In this document: positions 1 through 7,549 of the stretch, one piece after another
Position numbering within the stretch: position 1 is the first letter of the stretch
Layout of the letters: every line of letters starts with the position of its first letter
Source: Sandarakinorhabdus sp.
GTDB lineage: Bacteria; Pseudomonadota; Alphaproteobacteria; Sphingomonadales; Sphingomonadaceae
Length of the DNA: 15,038 nucleotides
Reading direction: 5' to 3'
Assembly (NCBI GenBank): GCA_025458465.1
Contig: JALOSK010000078.1
Location: 1 to 15,038, forward strand
Translations under genes and position numbers: made by a program
Notes under the pieces: generated by a model
Databases searched by the model: none
Told to the model about the DNA's origin: nothing
What the model saw: the letters and a program-made list of their open reading frames with translations, nothing else

Positions 1-11
1 CCTTTGCTGCT

Positions 12-28
12 GCCGGTCTATAACCGGC
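12..28 (+). other. Small stem-loop just upstream of the bolA ribosome site
   Basis: A perfect 6-bp inverted repeat (GCCGGT / ACCGGC) encloses a 5-base loop and ends a few bases before the AAGGAG of the next gene. There is no T-run after it, so it is not a classical terminator. It could be the remains of an upstream gene's 3' end, a 5' UTR hairpin, or chance in GC-rich DNA. Confidence 0.3.
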
Positions 29-43
29 GGGCAAGGAGAAGAT

Positions 44-322
44 ATGGGCAAGGTTGCCGCAGAAATCCAATCCCGGCTGATGGCGGCGCTGGCCCCCACC
101 GGCCTTGAGGTGATTGACGACAGCCACCAGCATCGCGGCCATGCCGGCCATCGCGGCGACGATGCCGAATCGCATTTCACCGTGAAGATCAGCGCCGCCA
201 GCTTTGCCGGGCAGAGCCGTATCGCCCGGCAACGCGCTGTCTATGCTGCGCTGGGCGATCTGGTGGCGCCCGATCGCATCCACGCACTGCGCATCATCGC
301 GTCTGCCCCTGGCGAGGCCTGA
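44..322 (+). CDS. bolA: BolA family protein
   Basis: This 92-residue protein is the usual size for BolA/IbaG proteins. In order it shows an N-terminal helix, the VIDDSHQH-GH segment (about residues 23-35), ESHFTVKI (42-49), an F-G-S turn (54-58), the RAVYAAL helix (64-70) and IHALRI (79-84) with the conserved late histidine His80. All are hallmarks of the BolA fold. BolA proteins are cytoplasmic partners of monothiol glutaredoxins and bind [2Fe-2S] clusters; some act as transcription regulators. The start is well set by AAGGAG at 33-38, five bases before ATG. The stop shares one base with the next start (TGATG), so the two are probably co-translated. A glutaredoxin partner, if present, would lie upstream of the window. 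Confidence 0.9.
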   Translation: MGKVAAEIQSRLMAALAPTGLEVIDDSHQHRGHAGHRGDDAESHFTVKISAASFAGQSRIARQRAVYAALGDLVAPDRIHALRIIASAPGEA

Positions 323-1395
323 TGCGCTTGCGCCTTGCCGCCGCCCTGCTGTGCATCGCCAGCCCGGCCTTGGCCGCCACCGAGGCCGCTGGCAGCCTGG
401 ATGGCGTCACCCTGATCGATCGGCTCGATGTGGCCGATATCGCTGCCGGCACCACCCAGCGTTTCTGGTTCCGCGCCGGGCGGAGCCCCATTGGCCAACC
501 CTGGCTGGTGCCGGTGGTGGTGGTGAAGGGCGCCCAGCCCGGCCCGCGCCTGCTGCTCACCGCCGGCATCCATGGGGACGAGTTGAATGGCATCGCCGTC
601 CTGCACCGGCTGGCCAATGGCATTGATCCGGCGAAGCTGGCCGGCACGCTCACCCTGGTGCCCGGCCTCAATCCGCCCGGCCTGATGCAATCGACGCGGC
701 AATGGACGCCGGACTGGTCACGCAGCGCGCCCAACCTCAATCGTGAAATGCCGGGCAAGGAAGGCGGCAGCGCCATCGCCGATTTCGCCGGCCGGCTGTG
801 GAGCCGCCTGATCCGTCCCAATGCCGATACCGCGGTTGACCTCCACACCCAGTCGCGCGGCACCGCTTACATGATGTATGCCTTTGCCTCCACGCCCCGC
901 ACGCGGCGCATGGCCGAATTGGTGGCGCCCGACATCATCAAGATGGACAAGGGCGACAAGGGCACGGTGGAAAACACGCTGACCGACGATGGCGTGCCGG
1001 CGATCACGCTGGAACTGGGCCGGCCGGAGATGTTCGACGACGTGATGATCGCCCGCGGCGAAGCCGGGTTGATGAACCTGATGCGCGAGTTGAAGATGCT
1101 GCCCGGCAAGGTGACGCCGCCGCCCGCCAGCCTGACGGTCGCCAACGACATCGTCGCCGCTCGCGCCACCAGACCTGGCTGGATGCGCCTGCTGCTGCCA
1201 CTGGGCAGCCCGATCAAGAAGGACCAGCCGTTGGCAGAAGTGCGGGACGCATTCGGCACGCTCGTGGAAACCGTGCTGGCACCGCAGGCGGGCCGCATCA
1301 ACATGATCACCACCGATCCGCGCATCGCGGCAAGCGACACCATCGCCCGCATCGTCTGGTGGTCTCCCGATCCGGCCTGCCAGAACGGCTGTTGA
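322..1395 (+). CDS. Exported succinylglutamate desuccinylase/aspartoacylase-like zinc hydrolase
   Basis: This 357-residue protein has an N-terminal signal peptide: MRLRL, a hydrophobic core, then ALA at 17-19 with likely cleavage before Ala-Thr. The mature enzyme is therefore expected in the periplasm. The M14-like AstE/AspA fold is supported by GIHGDELNG (82-90; zinc ligands His84 and Glu87), NLNRE (138-142; substrate-binding Asn-Arg), DLHT (173-176; third zinc ligand His175) and LELGRP (230-235; catalytic Glu231). A C-terminal beta domain of about 100 residues follows, as is usual in bacterial members. The family cleaves amide bonds of N-acyl amino acids or peptides; the substrate here cannot be told from sequence. 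Classical aspartoacylases are cytosolic, so the signal peptide puts this one in the exported uncharacterised subgroup. The C-terminus holds two cysteines (PACQNGC). The gene overlaps bolA by one base, with a weak GAGG at 314-317. Confidence 0.85.
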   Translation: MRLRLAAALLCIASPALAATEAAGSLDGVTLIDRLDVADIAAGTTQRFWFRAGRSPIGQPWLVPVVVVKGAQPGPRLLLTAGIHGDELNGIAVLHRLANGIDPAKLAGTLTLVPGLNPPGLMQSTRQWTPDWSRSAPNLNREMPGKEGGSAIADFAGRLWSRLIRPNADTAVDLHTQSRGTAYMMYAFASTPRTRRMAELVAPDIIKMDKGDKGTVENTLTDDGVPAITLELGRPEMFDDVMIARGEAGLMNLMRELKMLPGKVTPPPASLTVANDIVAARATRPGWMRLLLPLGSPIKKDQPLAEVRDAFGTLVETVLAPQAGRINMITTDPRIAASDTIARIVWWSPDPACQNGC

Positions 1396-1409
1396 TCGAC
1401 GGCTGTTGA
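1385..1409 (+). repeat. 11-bp tandem duplication spanning a stop codon
   Basis: ACGGCTGTTGA occurs at 1385-1395 and again at 1399-1409, separated by TCG. The first copy contains the TGA stop of the hydrolase. The arrangement looks like a short slippage duplication and has no evident function. Confidence 0.5.
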
Positions 1410-1443
1410 GTCTGAGCGCCTGAACCGCTATCCGCTGCGGCGG

Positions 1444-1518
<75 letters not shown>

Positions 1519-1610
1519 CCCAGTCGCCAACCCCGGTGCTCGCGTTTCCCGGCTGTTGCAGGGGCTCAGCGCATCGCGCTTTTCGCCAGAGACACATATG
1601 TACCGCGCGC

Positions 1611-1621
1611 GCAGTTCGGAT
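1611..1621 (+). repeat. Candidate attachment-site core, copy 1 (GCAGTTCGGAT)
   Basis: The 11-mer GCAGTTCGGAT occurs here and, in the same orientation, at 4320-4330. The two copies bracket the three-gene recombinase cassette. Large serine recombinases cross over at short identical cores, so this is a reasonable attL/attR candidate. An 11-bp match between two flanks of these sizes can also arise by chance. Confidence 0.25.
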
Positions 1622-1720
1622 TCGGCCAATTATCTCTTAGGCCCAAAAAGGCAGTCGTCAGATGCGATGGCAAAATGATGCGGACTGGACGCCGTTCACG
1701 TCGAACCGCCGACGCTAGCT

Positions 1721-3418
1721 CTAGGCGAACCCGAGCATACGGCGCTGCTCATTCCAGTCGAGCGGCAAATTCGTAATTTTGGCGAGACGCTGGCGCGTGA
1801 GTGATGCCGGCTGGCGCCCTTCGATGATCGCCTGGACGATGCAGGGTGCCAAGGTCGCCAGGCGCAACAGCAGAGTGAAATAGTTGTTGGTGAACCCGTG
1901 GGCTTTCGCAACCTCGGCGACGCTCATGTCTTTGGCCGCGTGCATCGCAGCGTTGGCAGCACGGGCTGTTGCAAGCAATCGGACAAGAGCTGGATCGACC
2001 AGTGTATCCTCGTTGCTTTCCGGCTCGGCGATGACCAATCGCACCTCCGGGCCACGGCGCAGCTTAACGGTCGGAACCGAAAGCAGATGGATCGGCATTT
2101 GGGCGGCATCTGGGCTGGTAGCCGTCTCCGACCGATAACCTGTGTGTGAACGAATCGGCAGCAAGTTGATCGAGATATTGACACGGTCGTCGCTCAAGTC
2201 GACGCGGTGCACGATGCTGCGGAACCTTAGCGGGTCGGTCGCAAGCGCATCTGCGATGCTGAGCGCGGTGGCAAAGAGCCCTTCAAGCGCCCTGGCATCC
2301 ACATTGAAGGACGCTTTGACTGCAGCGTTTTGAAGGGCCTGCCGATCGCAAAGGAACTCGCGCACACGACCTATCACGAGCATTTCGGTGTCGTGGGCTG
2401 GAACCCGCCACGCTGCGCCAGGTGCCTTAACCACCGCATCCACTGCGGTGACATAGTAGTGGTATCGCTTTGCACCTTTCGCAGCCTGGCTGGACTTCAT
2501 CCGGCGGCCTAGGCCATCGAACAGCAGCCCGCCGAGAAGGTTGGCATGGCGCAGGATCTGTTCGTGCTTTCGCGCGACGCCGTTGCCTGCAAGTTGTGCC
2601 TGCACCCCTTCCCAAACCTCCGGTGTGATGATGGCTTCGTGCTCGCCCGGGAAGTGCTCATTCTTGTGGCGGATCTGGCCAATGTAAATCCGGTTGACCA
2701 AGAGGTGCGCGAGCCCGCCGCGCGTCCAGGCAATCCCACCCCGCCGCTTCTTGCCCTCGCCCGCAAACAGCTTGGTCTTCACACCATCGCGCTCAAGCGA
2801 TTCAACCGTCGCGACGACCGAACCCAACTGAAGATATCGGTCAAAGATCAACCTGACCGTCTCTGCTTCGGTCTGGTTTACGACCAGCTTGCGGTCCTGG
2901 ACATCGTATCCGAGCGGCAATGGTCCTCCCATCCACAGGCCTTTGCGCTTCGACGCCGCAATCTTGTCGCGAATGCGCTCGCCGGTGACCTCGCGCTCGA
3001 ATTGGGCGAATGACAGCAAGACGTTGAGCGTCAGCCGACCCATGCTGGTGGTCGTGTTGAACGACTGGGTGACCGATACGAAGCTGGCCCCCGCCTTATC
3101 CAGGACCTCCACAATCTTCGCAAAATCAGCGAGGCTGCGGGTCAACCGGTCCACCTTATAGACAACGATGACGTGGATGCGCCCGGCCTGGACCTCAGCC
3201 ATTAGCTGGGCAAGGCCGGGTCGGTTCATGTTGCCGCCCGAGAACCCGCCATCGTCATAGAGTTCCGGCGAGAGCACCCAGCCTTCGTGACGCTGGCTTG
3301 TAACATAGGCGGCGCAAGCCTCACGTTGGGCATCGAGGCTGTTAAACGCCTGTTCCAATCCCTCCTCGGTCGACTTGCGGGTGTAGATGGCGCAACGAAT
3401 GACCTTGCTTTGCGTCAT
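1721..3418 (-). CDS. Large serine recombinase (resolvase domain, Recombinase domain, degenerate ribbon, C-terminal HTH)
   Basis: This 565-residue site-specific recombinase has an N-terminal resolvase catalytic domain (about 8-155). It contains YTRKS (12-16) with nucleophile Ser16, KVDRLTRS (88-95) carrying the catalytic arginines, and the FEREVTGERIRDKI long helix. A Recombinase domain follows (about 168-275, including NRIYIG). In the next region (about 290-345) the usual zinc-ribbon cysteines are absent: LLGGLLFDGLGRRM stands where CxxC is normal, so DNA contact there is probably zinc-free. The last 70 or so residues contain a helix-turn-helix-like segment (SVAEVAKAHGF) and may add DNA recognition. 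Such enzymes integrate and excise DNA by a double-strand-break Ser-DNA intermediate. The start chosen is the ATG that overlaps the DUF2924 stop as ATGA. There is no good Shine-Dalgarno, which suggests translational coupling. A longer in-frame extension exists but is out of frame with the real DUF2924 gene it would cover. Confidence 0.92.
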   Translation of the reverse strand: MTQSKVIRCAIYTRKSTEEGLEQAFNSLDAQREACAAYVTSQRHEGWVLSPELYDDGGFSGGNMNRPGLAQLMAEVQAGRIHVIVVYKVDRLTRSLADFAKIVEVLDKAGASFVSVTQSFNTTTSMGRLTLNVLLSFAQFEREVTGERIRDKIAASKRKGLWMGGPLPLGYDVQDRKLVVNQTEAETVRLIFDRYLQLGSVVATVESLERDGVKTKLFAGEGKKRRGGIAWTRGGLAHLLVNRIYIGQIRHKNEHFPGEHEAIITPEVWEGVQAQLAGNGVARKHEQILRHANLLGGLLFDGLGRRMKSSQAAKGAKRYHYYVTAVDAVVKAPGAAWRVPAHDTEMLVIGRVREFLCDRQALQNAAVKASFNVDARALEGLFATALSIADALATDPLRFRSIVHRVDLSDDRVNISINLLPIRSHTGYRSETATSPDAAQMPIHLLSVPTVKLRRGPEVRLVIAEPESNEDTLVDPALVRLLATARAANAAMHAAKDMSVAEVAKAHGFTNNYFTLLLRLATLAPCIVQAIIEGRQPASLTRQRLAKITNLPLDWNEQRRMLGFA

Positions 3419-3912
3419 GATACTGACGCCCGCGATGCCGCTCGACGCGCCGCGGATGATGCAGCGGCCCCTGTCGTTGTGCGACCCGCACGGACCCCGA
3501 AGAACCGGGGTCCCGACCAATGCGCGCCGGTGATCGCCGCAGCGACCTGGGTCAAGGAATTGAACTGCTGATCCCCCAGCAAGTACCCATCGTCGGTCAC
3601 TAGCACACTGTAGGTCTTGCCGTTCCAGCTTCGCACCAGCCTGGTGCCAGGCTTCAAGCGCTGTTCGGGGTTGACCCGGGGATCGGCGTTTTCGGACCGT
3701 TCGAGTTGCCGTGTTGTCCGATCGAGCAGGTTCCCAGAGGCCGCTGAGAGGCCTCCGAGAGACCGCTCCTGTACCCGAAATGCAATGCCACGCAGCAATA
3801 GATCGGGCGTCAGTCGCGGAGGAGACGCTCGATATACCCGGCGCCATTCGGCACGAAGCTGGGCGGGAGACATGGCTGCAAGAGCCGCAAGTTGATCGGT
3901 GATGTCTGCCAT
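3415..3912 (-). CDS. DUF2924 domain-containing protein
   Basis: This 165-residue protein matches the DUF2924 pattern: an N-terminal helix (MADITDQLAALAAMSPAQL), WRRVYRASPP, a central LLLRGIAFRVQE helix, then LKPGTRLVRSWNGKTYSV, GYLLGDQQFNSLTQVA and ITGAHWSGPRFFGV. The beta-rich second half resembles small DNA-associated modules in which a G-x-x-[YF]-x-S-L-x-x-[IV]-A segment precedes ITG-x-x-W-x-G-P. The biochemical role is unknown. The family is repeatedly found directly before this class of serine recombinase, so an accessory role in recombination is an inference from context. Its stop overlaps the recombinase start as ATGA, and its ATG is two bases after the DUF3489 stop. The C-terminal tail is rich in Ala, Arg and Ser and may be disordered. 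Confidence 0.85.
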   Translation of the reverse strand: MADITDQLAALAAMSPAQLRAEWRRVYRASPPRLTPDLLLRGIAFRVQERSLGGLSAASGNLLDRTTRQLERSENADPRVNPEQRLKPGTRLVRSWNGKTYSVLVTDDGYLLGDQQFNSLTQVAAAITGAHWSGPRFFGVRAGRTTTGAAASSAARRAASRASVS

Positions 3913-3914
3913 GA

Positions 3915-4259
3915 TCAGGCTGCCTGGGTCGCGGCGGCGATAGCGACAGCCTCATCCGTTGCGACATCGGCGGCCATGATCCGGTAGCTGCCTTCGCCTG
4001 ACTTGCGAGTATCTCGAACGAGCCTGGCGCCTTTCTTGCGCATGCCAGAGAGGAGGGCGCGCACGCTGTGGGGATGCCATTGGGTGGCCGCGCAGAGCTC
4101 GGAGATGGTCGCACCGCGAGGGCGTCGGAGCAACTTCGACATCTGCGCTAACTTGGTGGGAATGGCCGTTTTGCGATGCTGCCCGCGGGCGTTACGTTCC
4201 GGTCTGTCTTCGGACTTCCCTAGTGCTTCCCCGGTGTGCGGATCGTTGAGATCGGTCAT
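3915..4259 (-). CDS. DUF3489 domain-containing small winged-helix-like protein
   Basis: This 114-residue protein is the first gene of the cassette. Residues of about 1-30 are polar and probably disordered. The core runs TKLAQMSKLLRRPRGATISE, then LCAATQWHPHSVRALLSGMRK and KGARLVRD-GEGSYRI. This is a helix-turn-helix followed by a beta-hairpin wing, as expected for DUF3489. It probably binds DNA. A repressor of the cassette or a directionality factor for the recombinase are both possible, and neither is shown. The start is supported by GGAG (ctcc on the plus strand at 4267-4270), seven bases upstream of ATG. This is the only clear ribosome site in the cassette and fits a single message read from here through the recombinase. 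Confidence 0.85.
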   Translation of the reverse strand: MTDLNDPHTGEALGKSEDRPERNARGQHRKTAIPTKLAQMSKLLRRPRGATISELCAATQWHPHSVRALLSGMRKKGARLVRDTRKSGEGSYRIMAADVATDEAVAIAAATQAA

Positions 4260-4699
4260 GTTATGGCTCCAAGGGAGCGGACACCCAATGTGCCGGCGGT
4301 CCCACGAGCCGAAGCCTCAGCAGTTCGGATCTGAGGCGGTGATCGGCGTCAATCGGTGGCGCGACTCACAGTCTGAGCAACGCTCTTTCGGGACGAGAAG
4401 TCCAGTTACCGGATGTCGGGTTTGCGCTCCATTCCGGACGTTGGGGGGCATAGGGAAGAGACTTGAATGCGGACCAAGATGCACCGTGTTTCTCTCGCGT
4501 GCGGCACAATCCGCCCAGACGCCCGTGCCGGGGCGGTCTACTTCATTCGAACAATTCCCGGTGAAAGCGGCCTGGTGGGCCAACGGCTATCATGGTCATC
4601 TCAATGCTGTGGTCCAACGGCGCTGGGCCGCAAAACCAGATGGCTGTCTGGCGCCAATCTGCAGGTCGCACCCCTCGATGTGCCCTTCGAACCGCCGCC
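4260..4699. other. Gene-free stretch between the recombinase cassette and copA
   Basis: Open frames cross this 440 bp on both strands, but none has a convincing start, ribosome site or recognisable protein. It should hold the promoter of the DUF3489 gene (upstream on the minus strand) and the 3' end of the copA transcript. The second copy of the 11-bp candidate attachment core is at 4320-4330. Composition is mixed and looks like degraded, formerly mobile DNA. No terminator hairpin with a T-run was seen. Confidence 0.5.
4320..4330 (+). repeat. Candidate attachment-site core, copy 2 (GCAGTTCGGAT)
   Basis: This is the same 11-mer, in the same orientation, as 1611-1621. It lies 61 bp upstream of the first gene of the recombinase cassette, where an attachment half-site would be expected. 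The evidence is limited to the short match and its position. Confidence 0.25.
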
Positions 4700-7093
4700 T
4701 CATGTCAGGTCGATCGCTCTGAGCCGGAGCGCATTGCCGACGACGCTCACCGACGACAACGCCATGGCAGCGGCGGCGATGATCGGGGACAGCAGCAAGC
4801 CGAAGCTCGGGTACAGCACACCGGCCGCTATCGGGATGCCGGCGGCGTTGTAGATGAAAGCGAAGGTGAGATTCTGGCGGATGTTGCGCATGGTGGCATG
4901 GCTCAGCTTGCGGGCGCGGACGATGCCCATCAAATCGCCGCCCATCAGTGTGACGCCGGCACTTTCGATCGCCACATCGGTGCCGCCGCCCATGGCGATG
5001 CCGACATCGGCGGCCGCCAGCGCCGGTGCGTCGTTCACGCCGTCACCGGCCATGGCGACCACCCGGCCTTCGCCGCGCAGACGTTCCACGGTCGCCTGCT
5101 TGTCGGCCGGCAGCACATCGGCTTCGAAATCGGCTATTCCCAGGCGGGTGGCAATGGCCTGAGCCGTCGTGCGATTGTCGCCGGTCAACATGATGACACG
5201 GATGCCGAGACCAGCGAGGGCGGCCAGCGCAGCGGGCGTGCTCGCCTTCACCTGATCGGCAATGGCGATGCTGCCGGCGGGCTTGCCGTCGATGGCGACC
5301 AACACGGCGGTTGCACCCTCGCGCCGGGCGGCGTCGGCGGCTTGCGCCAGCGCTGCGGTGTCAACGCCAAGTTCAGCGAGATAGGCCGGATTGCCGATGG
5401 CGACCTTGCGGCCAGCTATGCTGCCAATCACGCCTTTGCCGGGCGGCGCATCGAAATCGGCAACATCAGGCAGGGCGAGGCGGCGGGTGCTGGCTTCGGC
5501 GACAATCGCTGCGGCCAATGGGTGCTGGCTCTGGCGCTCAAGCGCGGCGGCCAGCGTCAACAGGTCGGCTTCATCGAAGCCGGGGGCCGGGTGGATGGCC
5601 ACCACGCGCGGCTTGCCTTCGGTCAGCGTGCCGGTCTTGTCGACCAGCAGCGTGTCGACCTTTTCCAGTCGCTCCAGCGCTTCGGCATTCTTGATCAGCA
5701 CGCCCTGCTGCGCCCCGCGGCCGACACCAACCATGATCGACATGGGCGTCGCCAGCCCGAGCGCGCACGGGCAGGCGATGATGAGCACCGAGACGGCGAC
5801 AACGAAGGCATAGGACAGGCGCGGATCCGGGCCGAGCAGCGCCCAAGCCACAAACGCAGCCACGGCGACTGCGATGACAGCGGGGACGAACCAGCCCGCG
5901 ACCTTGTCGGCCAGACGCTGGATCGGCGCCCGGCTGCGCTGTGCAGTCGCCACCATGGCAACGATCTGCGCCAGCAGCGTGTCTGCACCGACACGCTGCG
6001 CCGTCATGACAAAGGCGCCGGTCTGGTTGATGGTGCCGGCAATCAACCGATCACCTTCGGCCTTGGAAACGGGCAGTGATTCGCCCGTCACCATGGCTTC
6101 ATCCAGCGTGGAACGGCCTTCGGCGAGCACGCCGTCCACCGGCACCGCCTCGCCGGGGCGCACGCGCAACCGGTCACCGACCACCACCTGATCGAGCGCG
6201 ATCTCGCGATCGCTGCCATCCGGTTCGACCCGGCGCGCGATCTTTGGCGCCAGATCGAGCAGTGCGCGGATGGCGCCGCCGGTGGCTTCGCGCGCGCGCA
6301 GCTCCAGCATCTGGCCCAGCAGCACCAGCACGACAATGACGGCTGCCGGCTCGAAATAGGCCGGAACCGAACCATCAGGATTGCGGAACGCCGGCGGGAA
6401 CAACTGCGGCGCAAGGGTGGCAACCAGGCTGAAGATCAGCGCTGCACCGGTGCCGAGCACAATCAGCGTGAACATGTTGAGATTGCGGGTGACGAGCGAT
6501 TGCCAGCCGCGCTGGAGAAAGGGCCACCCGGCCCAGAGCACGACCGGCGTCGCAAACAGCATCTGCACCCAGTTGGAGGTTTGCGGGCCAATGAAGCGGT
6601 GCAGATCGAACAGATGCCCACCCATTTCCAGCCCGAATACCGGTATGGTGAGGGCGAGGCCGATCCAGAAGCGCCGGGTGAAATCCACCAGTTCCGGGTT
6701 GGGTCCGGTGGCGGTGCCTGGCAGCTCCGGCTCCAGCGCCATGCCGCAGATGGGGCACGAACCCGGGCCGGGCTGGCGGATTTCGGGATGCATCGGGCAG
6801 GTGTAGATCGTGCCTTCGGCAATCGGCGCCTTCGCTTCAGCCGAAAGATAGCGGGGCGGATCGGCGACAAATTTCGCCCGGCAACCGGCAGAGCAGAAAT
6901 GATAGGCCGCGCCGGCATGATCGGCGTGGTGCGGGCTGGTGCGCGGGTTCACCATCATGCCGCACACGGGATCGCGGGCTGATTTTTCCCCATCGATTGC
7001 GCCCGGCTTGTCGCCGCAGCACCCCGCGCCTGCCTTGTCGGGTGCAGCTGTTGGTTCCGTCAAACCGTGGATCGCGTTGGATTTGCCGGTCAT
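4700..7093 (-). CDS. copA: Copper-exporting P1B-type ATPase with YHS and heavy-metal-binding N-terminal domains
   Basis: This 797-residue inner-membrane pump has no canonical CxxC HMA domain. It starts instead with a Cys-rich tail (CCG, 25-27), a YHS-like domain (DPVCGMMV at 41-48, then YHFCSAGC at 64-71) and a heavy-metal-binding domain (YTCPMHPEI at 97-105, CPICGMALEP at 113-122). The ATPase core follows: paired transmembrane helices from about 140, TGES (336-339; actuator), CPC in the sixth helix (441-443), DKTGT (485-489; Asp485 is phosphorylated), the HP dipeptide (524-525), TGDN (637-640) and GDGVND (683-688). Asn741-x6-Tyr748-Asn749 in the seventh helix and Met777 with Ser780-Ser781 in the eighth are the Cu(I)/Ag(I) subgroup signature. 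It therefore most likely exports Cu(I), for detoxification or cuproenzyme supply. The ribosome site is weak (GGGAT close to ATG). The small TTG-start gene upstream is probably co-transcribed. Confidence 0.95.
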   Translation of the reverse strand: MTGKSNAIHGLTEPTAAPDKAGAGCCGDKPGAIDGEKSARDPVCGMMVNPRTSPHHADHAGAAYHFCSAGCRAKFVADPPRYLSAEAKAPIAEGTIYTCPMHPEIRQPGPGSCPICGMALEPELPGTATGPNPELVDFTRRFWIGLALTIPVFGLEMGGHLFDLHRFIGPQTSNWVQMLFATPVVLWAGWPFLQRGWQSLVTRNLNMFTLIVLGTGAALIFSLVATLAPQLFPPAFRNPDGSVPAYFEPAAVIVVLVLLGQMLELRAREATGGAIRALLDLAPKIARRVEPDGSDREIALDQVVVGDRLRVRPGEAVPVDGVLAEGRSTLDEAMVTGESLPVSKAEGDRLIAGTINQTGAFVMTAQRVGADTLLAQIVAMVATAQRSRAPIQRLADKVAGWFVPAVIAVAVAAFVAWALLGPDPRLSYAFVVAVSVLIIACPCALGLATPMSIMVGVGRGAQQGVLIKNAEALERLEKVDTLLVDKTGTLTEGKPRVVAIHPAPGFDEADLLTLAAALERQSQHPLAAAIVAEASTRRLALPDVADFDAPPGKGVIGSIAGRKVAIGNPAYLAELGVDTAALAQAADAARREGATAVLVAIDGKPAGSIAIADQVKASTPAALAALAGLGIRVIMLTGDNRTTAQAIATRLGIADFEADVLPADKQATVERLRGEGRVVAMAGDGVNDAPALAAADVGIAMGGGTDVAIESAGVTLMGGDLMGIVRARKLSHATMRNIRQNLTFAFIYNAAGIPIAAGVLYPSFGLLLSPIIAAAAMALSSVSVVGNALRLRAIDLT

Positions 7094-7177
7094 GGCATCC
7101 CGATTTCGTATGGGGTCGCTGCCCGCGTCCGTGCGCCCGGCACCGCAGGGCAGGTCATGGCACGTCCAGCCGCAGCA

Positions 7178-7549
7178 TCATCGCTCGATTGCCGCAAAAT
7201 GGCCGGCGCGGTGGAGCAACATTCGCATCTGGGTCGCCGCGCGCAGTGTCAGTGGATGGGGATGCGCATCAGCCTGCGGTGAAATCAGCTCGGCCATTTC
7301 CTGTGCGGCTGCAAGCTGGGCGGCCGAGGCCCCGGACAACAATGCCAACAGCAAATTTTCAAGCGCGATGACGCGGATGCGCAATTGCACCAGTTCCGCG
7401 TTGGACAATGCCGGCACGGGCGTAGCGTCGGCCGGAATCGCGGTGCTTCCGCGGGGCCCGGAGGTGCCAGCGCCGCCCTCGTTGTCCCAATCGGAAATCG
7501 CCTGCCGCCGCTGTTCGGGTGGTGCGCTGGTCTGGTTGATTGTCGGCAA
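7178..7549 (-). CDS. Small conserved-looking protein of unknown function upstream of copA
   Basis: This 123-residue protein has no family I can name with certainty. The first 48 or so residues are polar and low in structure. After that comes a long helical part: ELVQLRIRVIALENLLLALL, AAQLAAAQEMAELI, a short ISPQADAHPHPLTL linker and AATQMRMLLHRAGHF. The L/A heptad-like spacing suggests a helical hairpin or oligomer. It is soluble by inspection, with no signal peptide. The chosen start is TTG, because AAAGGGG lies seven bases upstream (7557-7563) and there is no other methionine before the helical part. It precedes copA by 84 bases on the same strand, so a shared transcript is likely. A link to copper handling is only contextual. 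Confidence 0.65.
   Translation of the reverse strand: MPTINQTSAPPEQRRQAISDWDNEGGAGTSGPRGSTAIPADATPVPALSNAELVQLRIRVIALENLLLALLSGASAAQLAAAQEMAELISPQADAHPHPLTLRAATQMRMLLHRAGHFAAIER

Larger units (their letters stand above)
1611..4330 (-). mobile_element. Minimal serine-recombinase cassette (DUF3489-DUF2924-recombinase)
   Basis: Three minus-strand genes fill 1721-4259 almost without gaps and carry no other cargo. Their composition is visibly less GC-rich than the flanking genes. The boundaries given are those of an 11-bp direct repeat and are tentative. The triad recurs in alphaproteobacterial genomes near tRNAs or genomic islands. It could be a small integrative element in its own right, or the integration module left after loss of a larger island. 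The 1519-1720 flank between tRNA-Thr and the recombinase, and the 4260-4699 flank, contain no recognisable gene. Confidence 0.45.

Noticed and set aside
3419..4114. In-frame upstream extension of the recombinase to a 797-residue product
   Set aside because: The extra 232 residues lie antiphase to the well-supported DUF2924 and DUF3489 genes and have no domain character. The ATGA-coupled ATG directly precedes the catalytic domain.
4317..4583. 88-residue minus-strand frame between the cassette and copA
   Set aside because: I saw no recognisable motif, no convincing ribosome site and an irregular composition. It could be a decayed fragment but cannot be supported as a gene.
4592..6079. 495-residue plus-strand frame opposite copA
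   Set aside because: It is His/Gly/Arg-rich antisense of a GC-rich gene with every P-type ATPase motif on the other strand.
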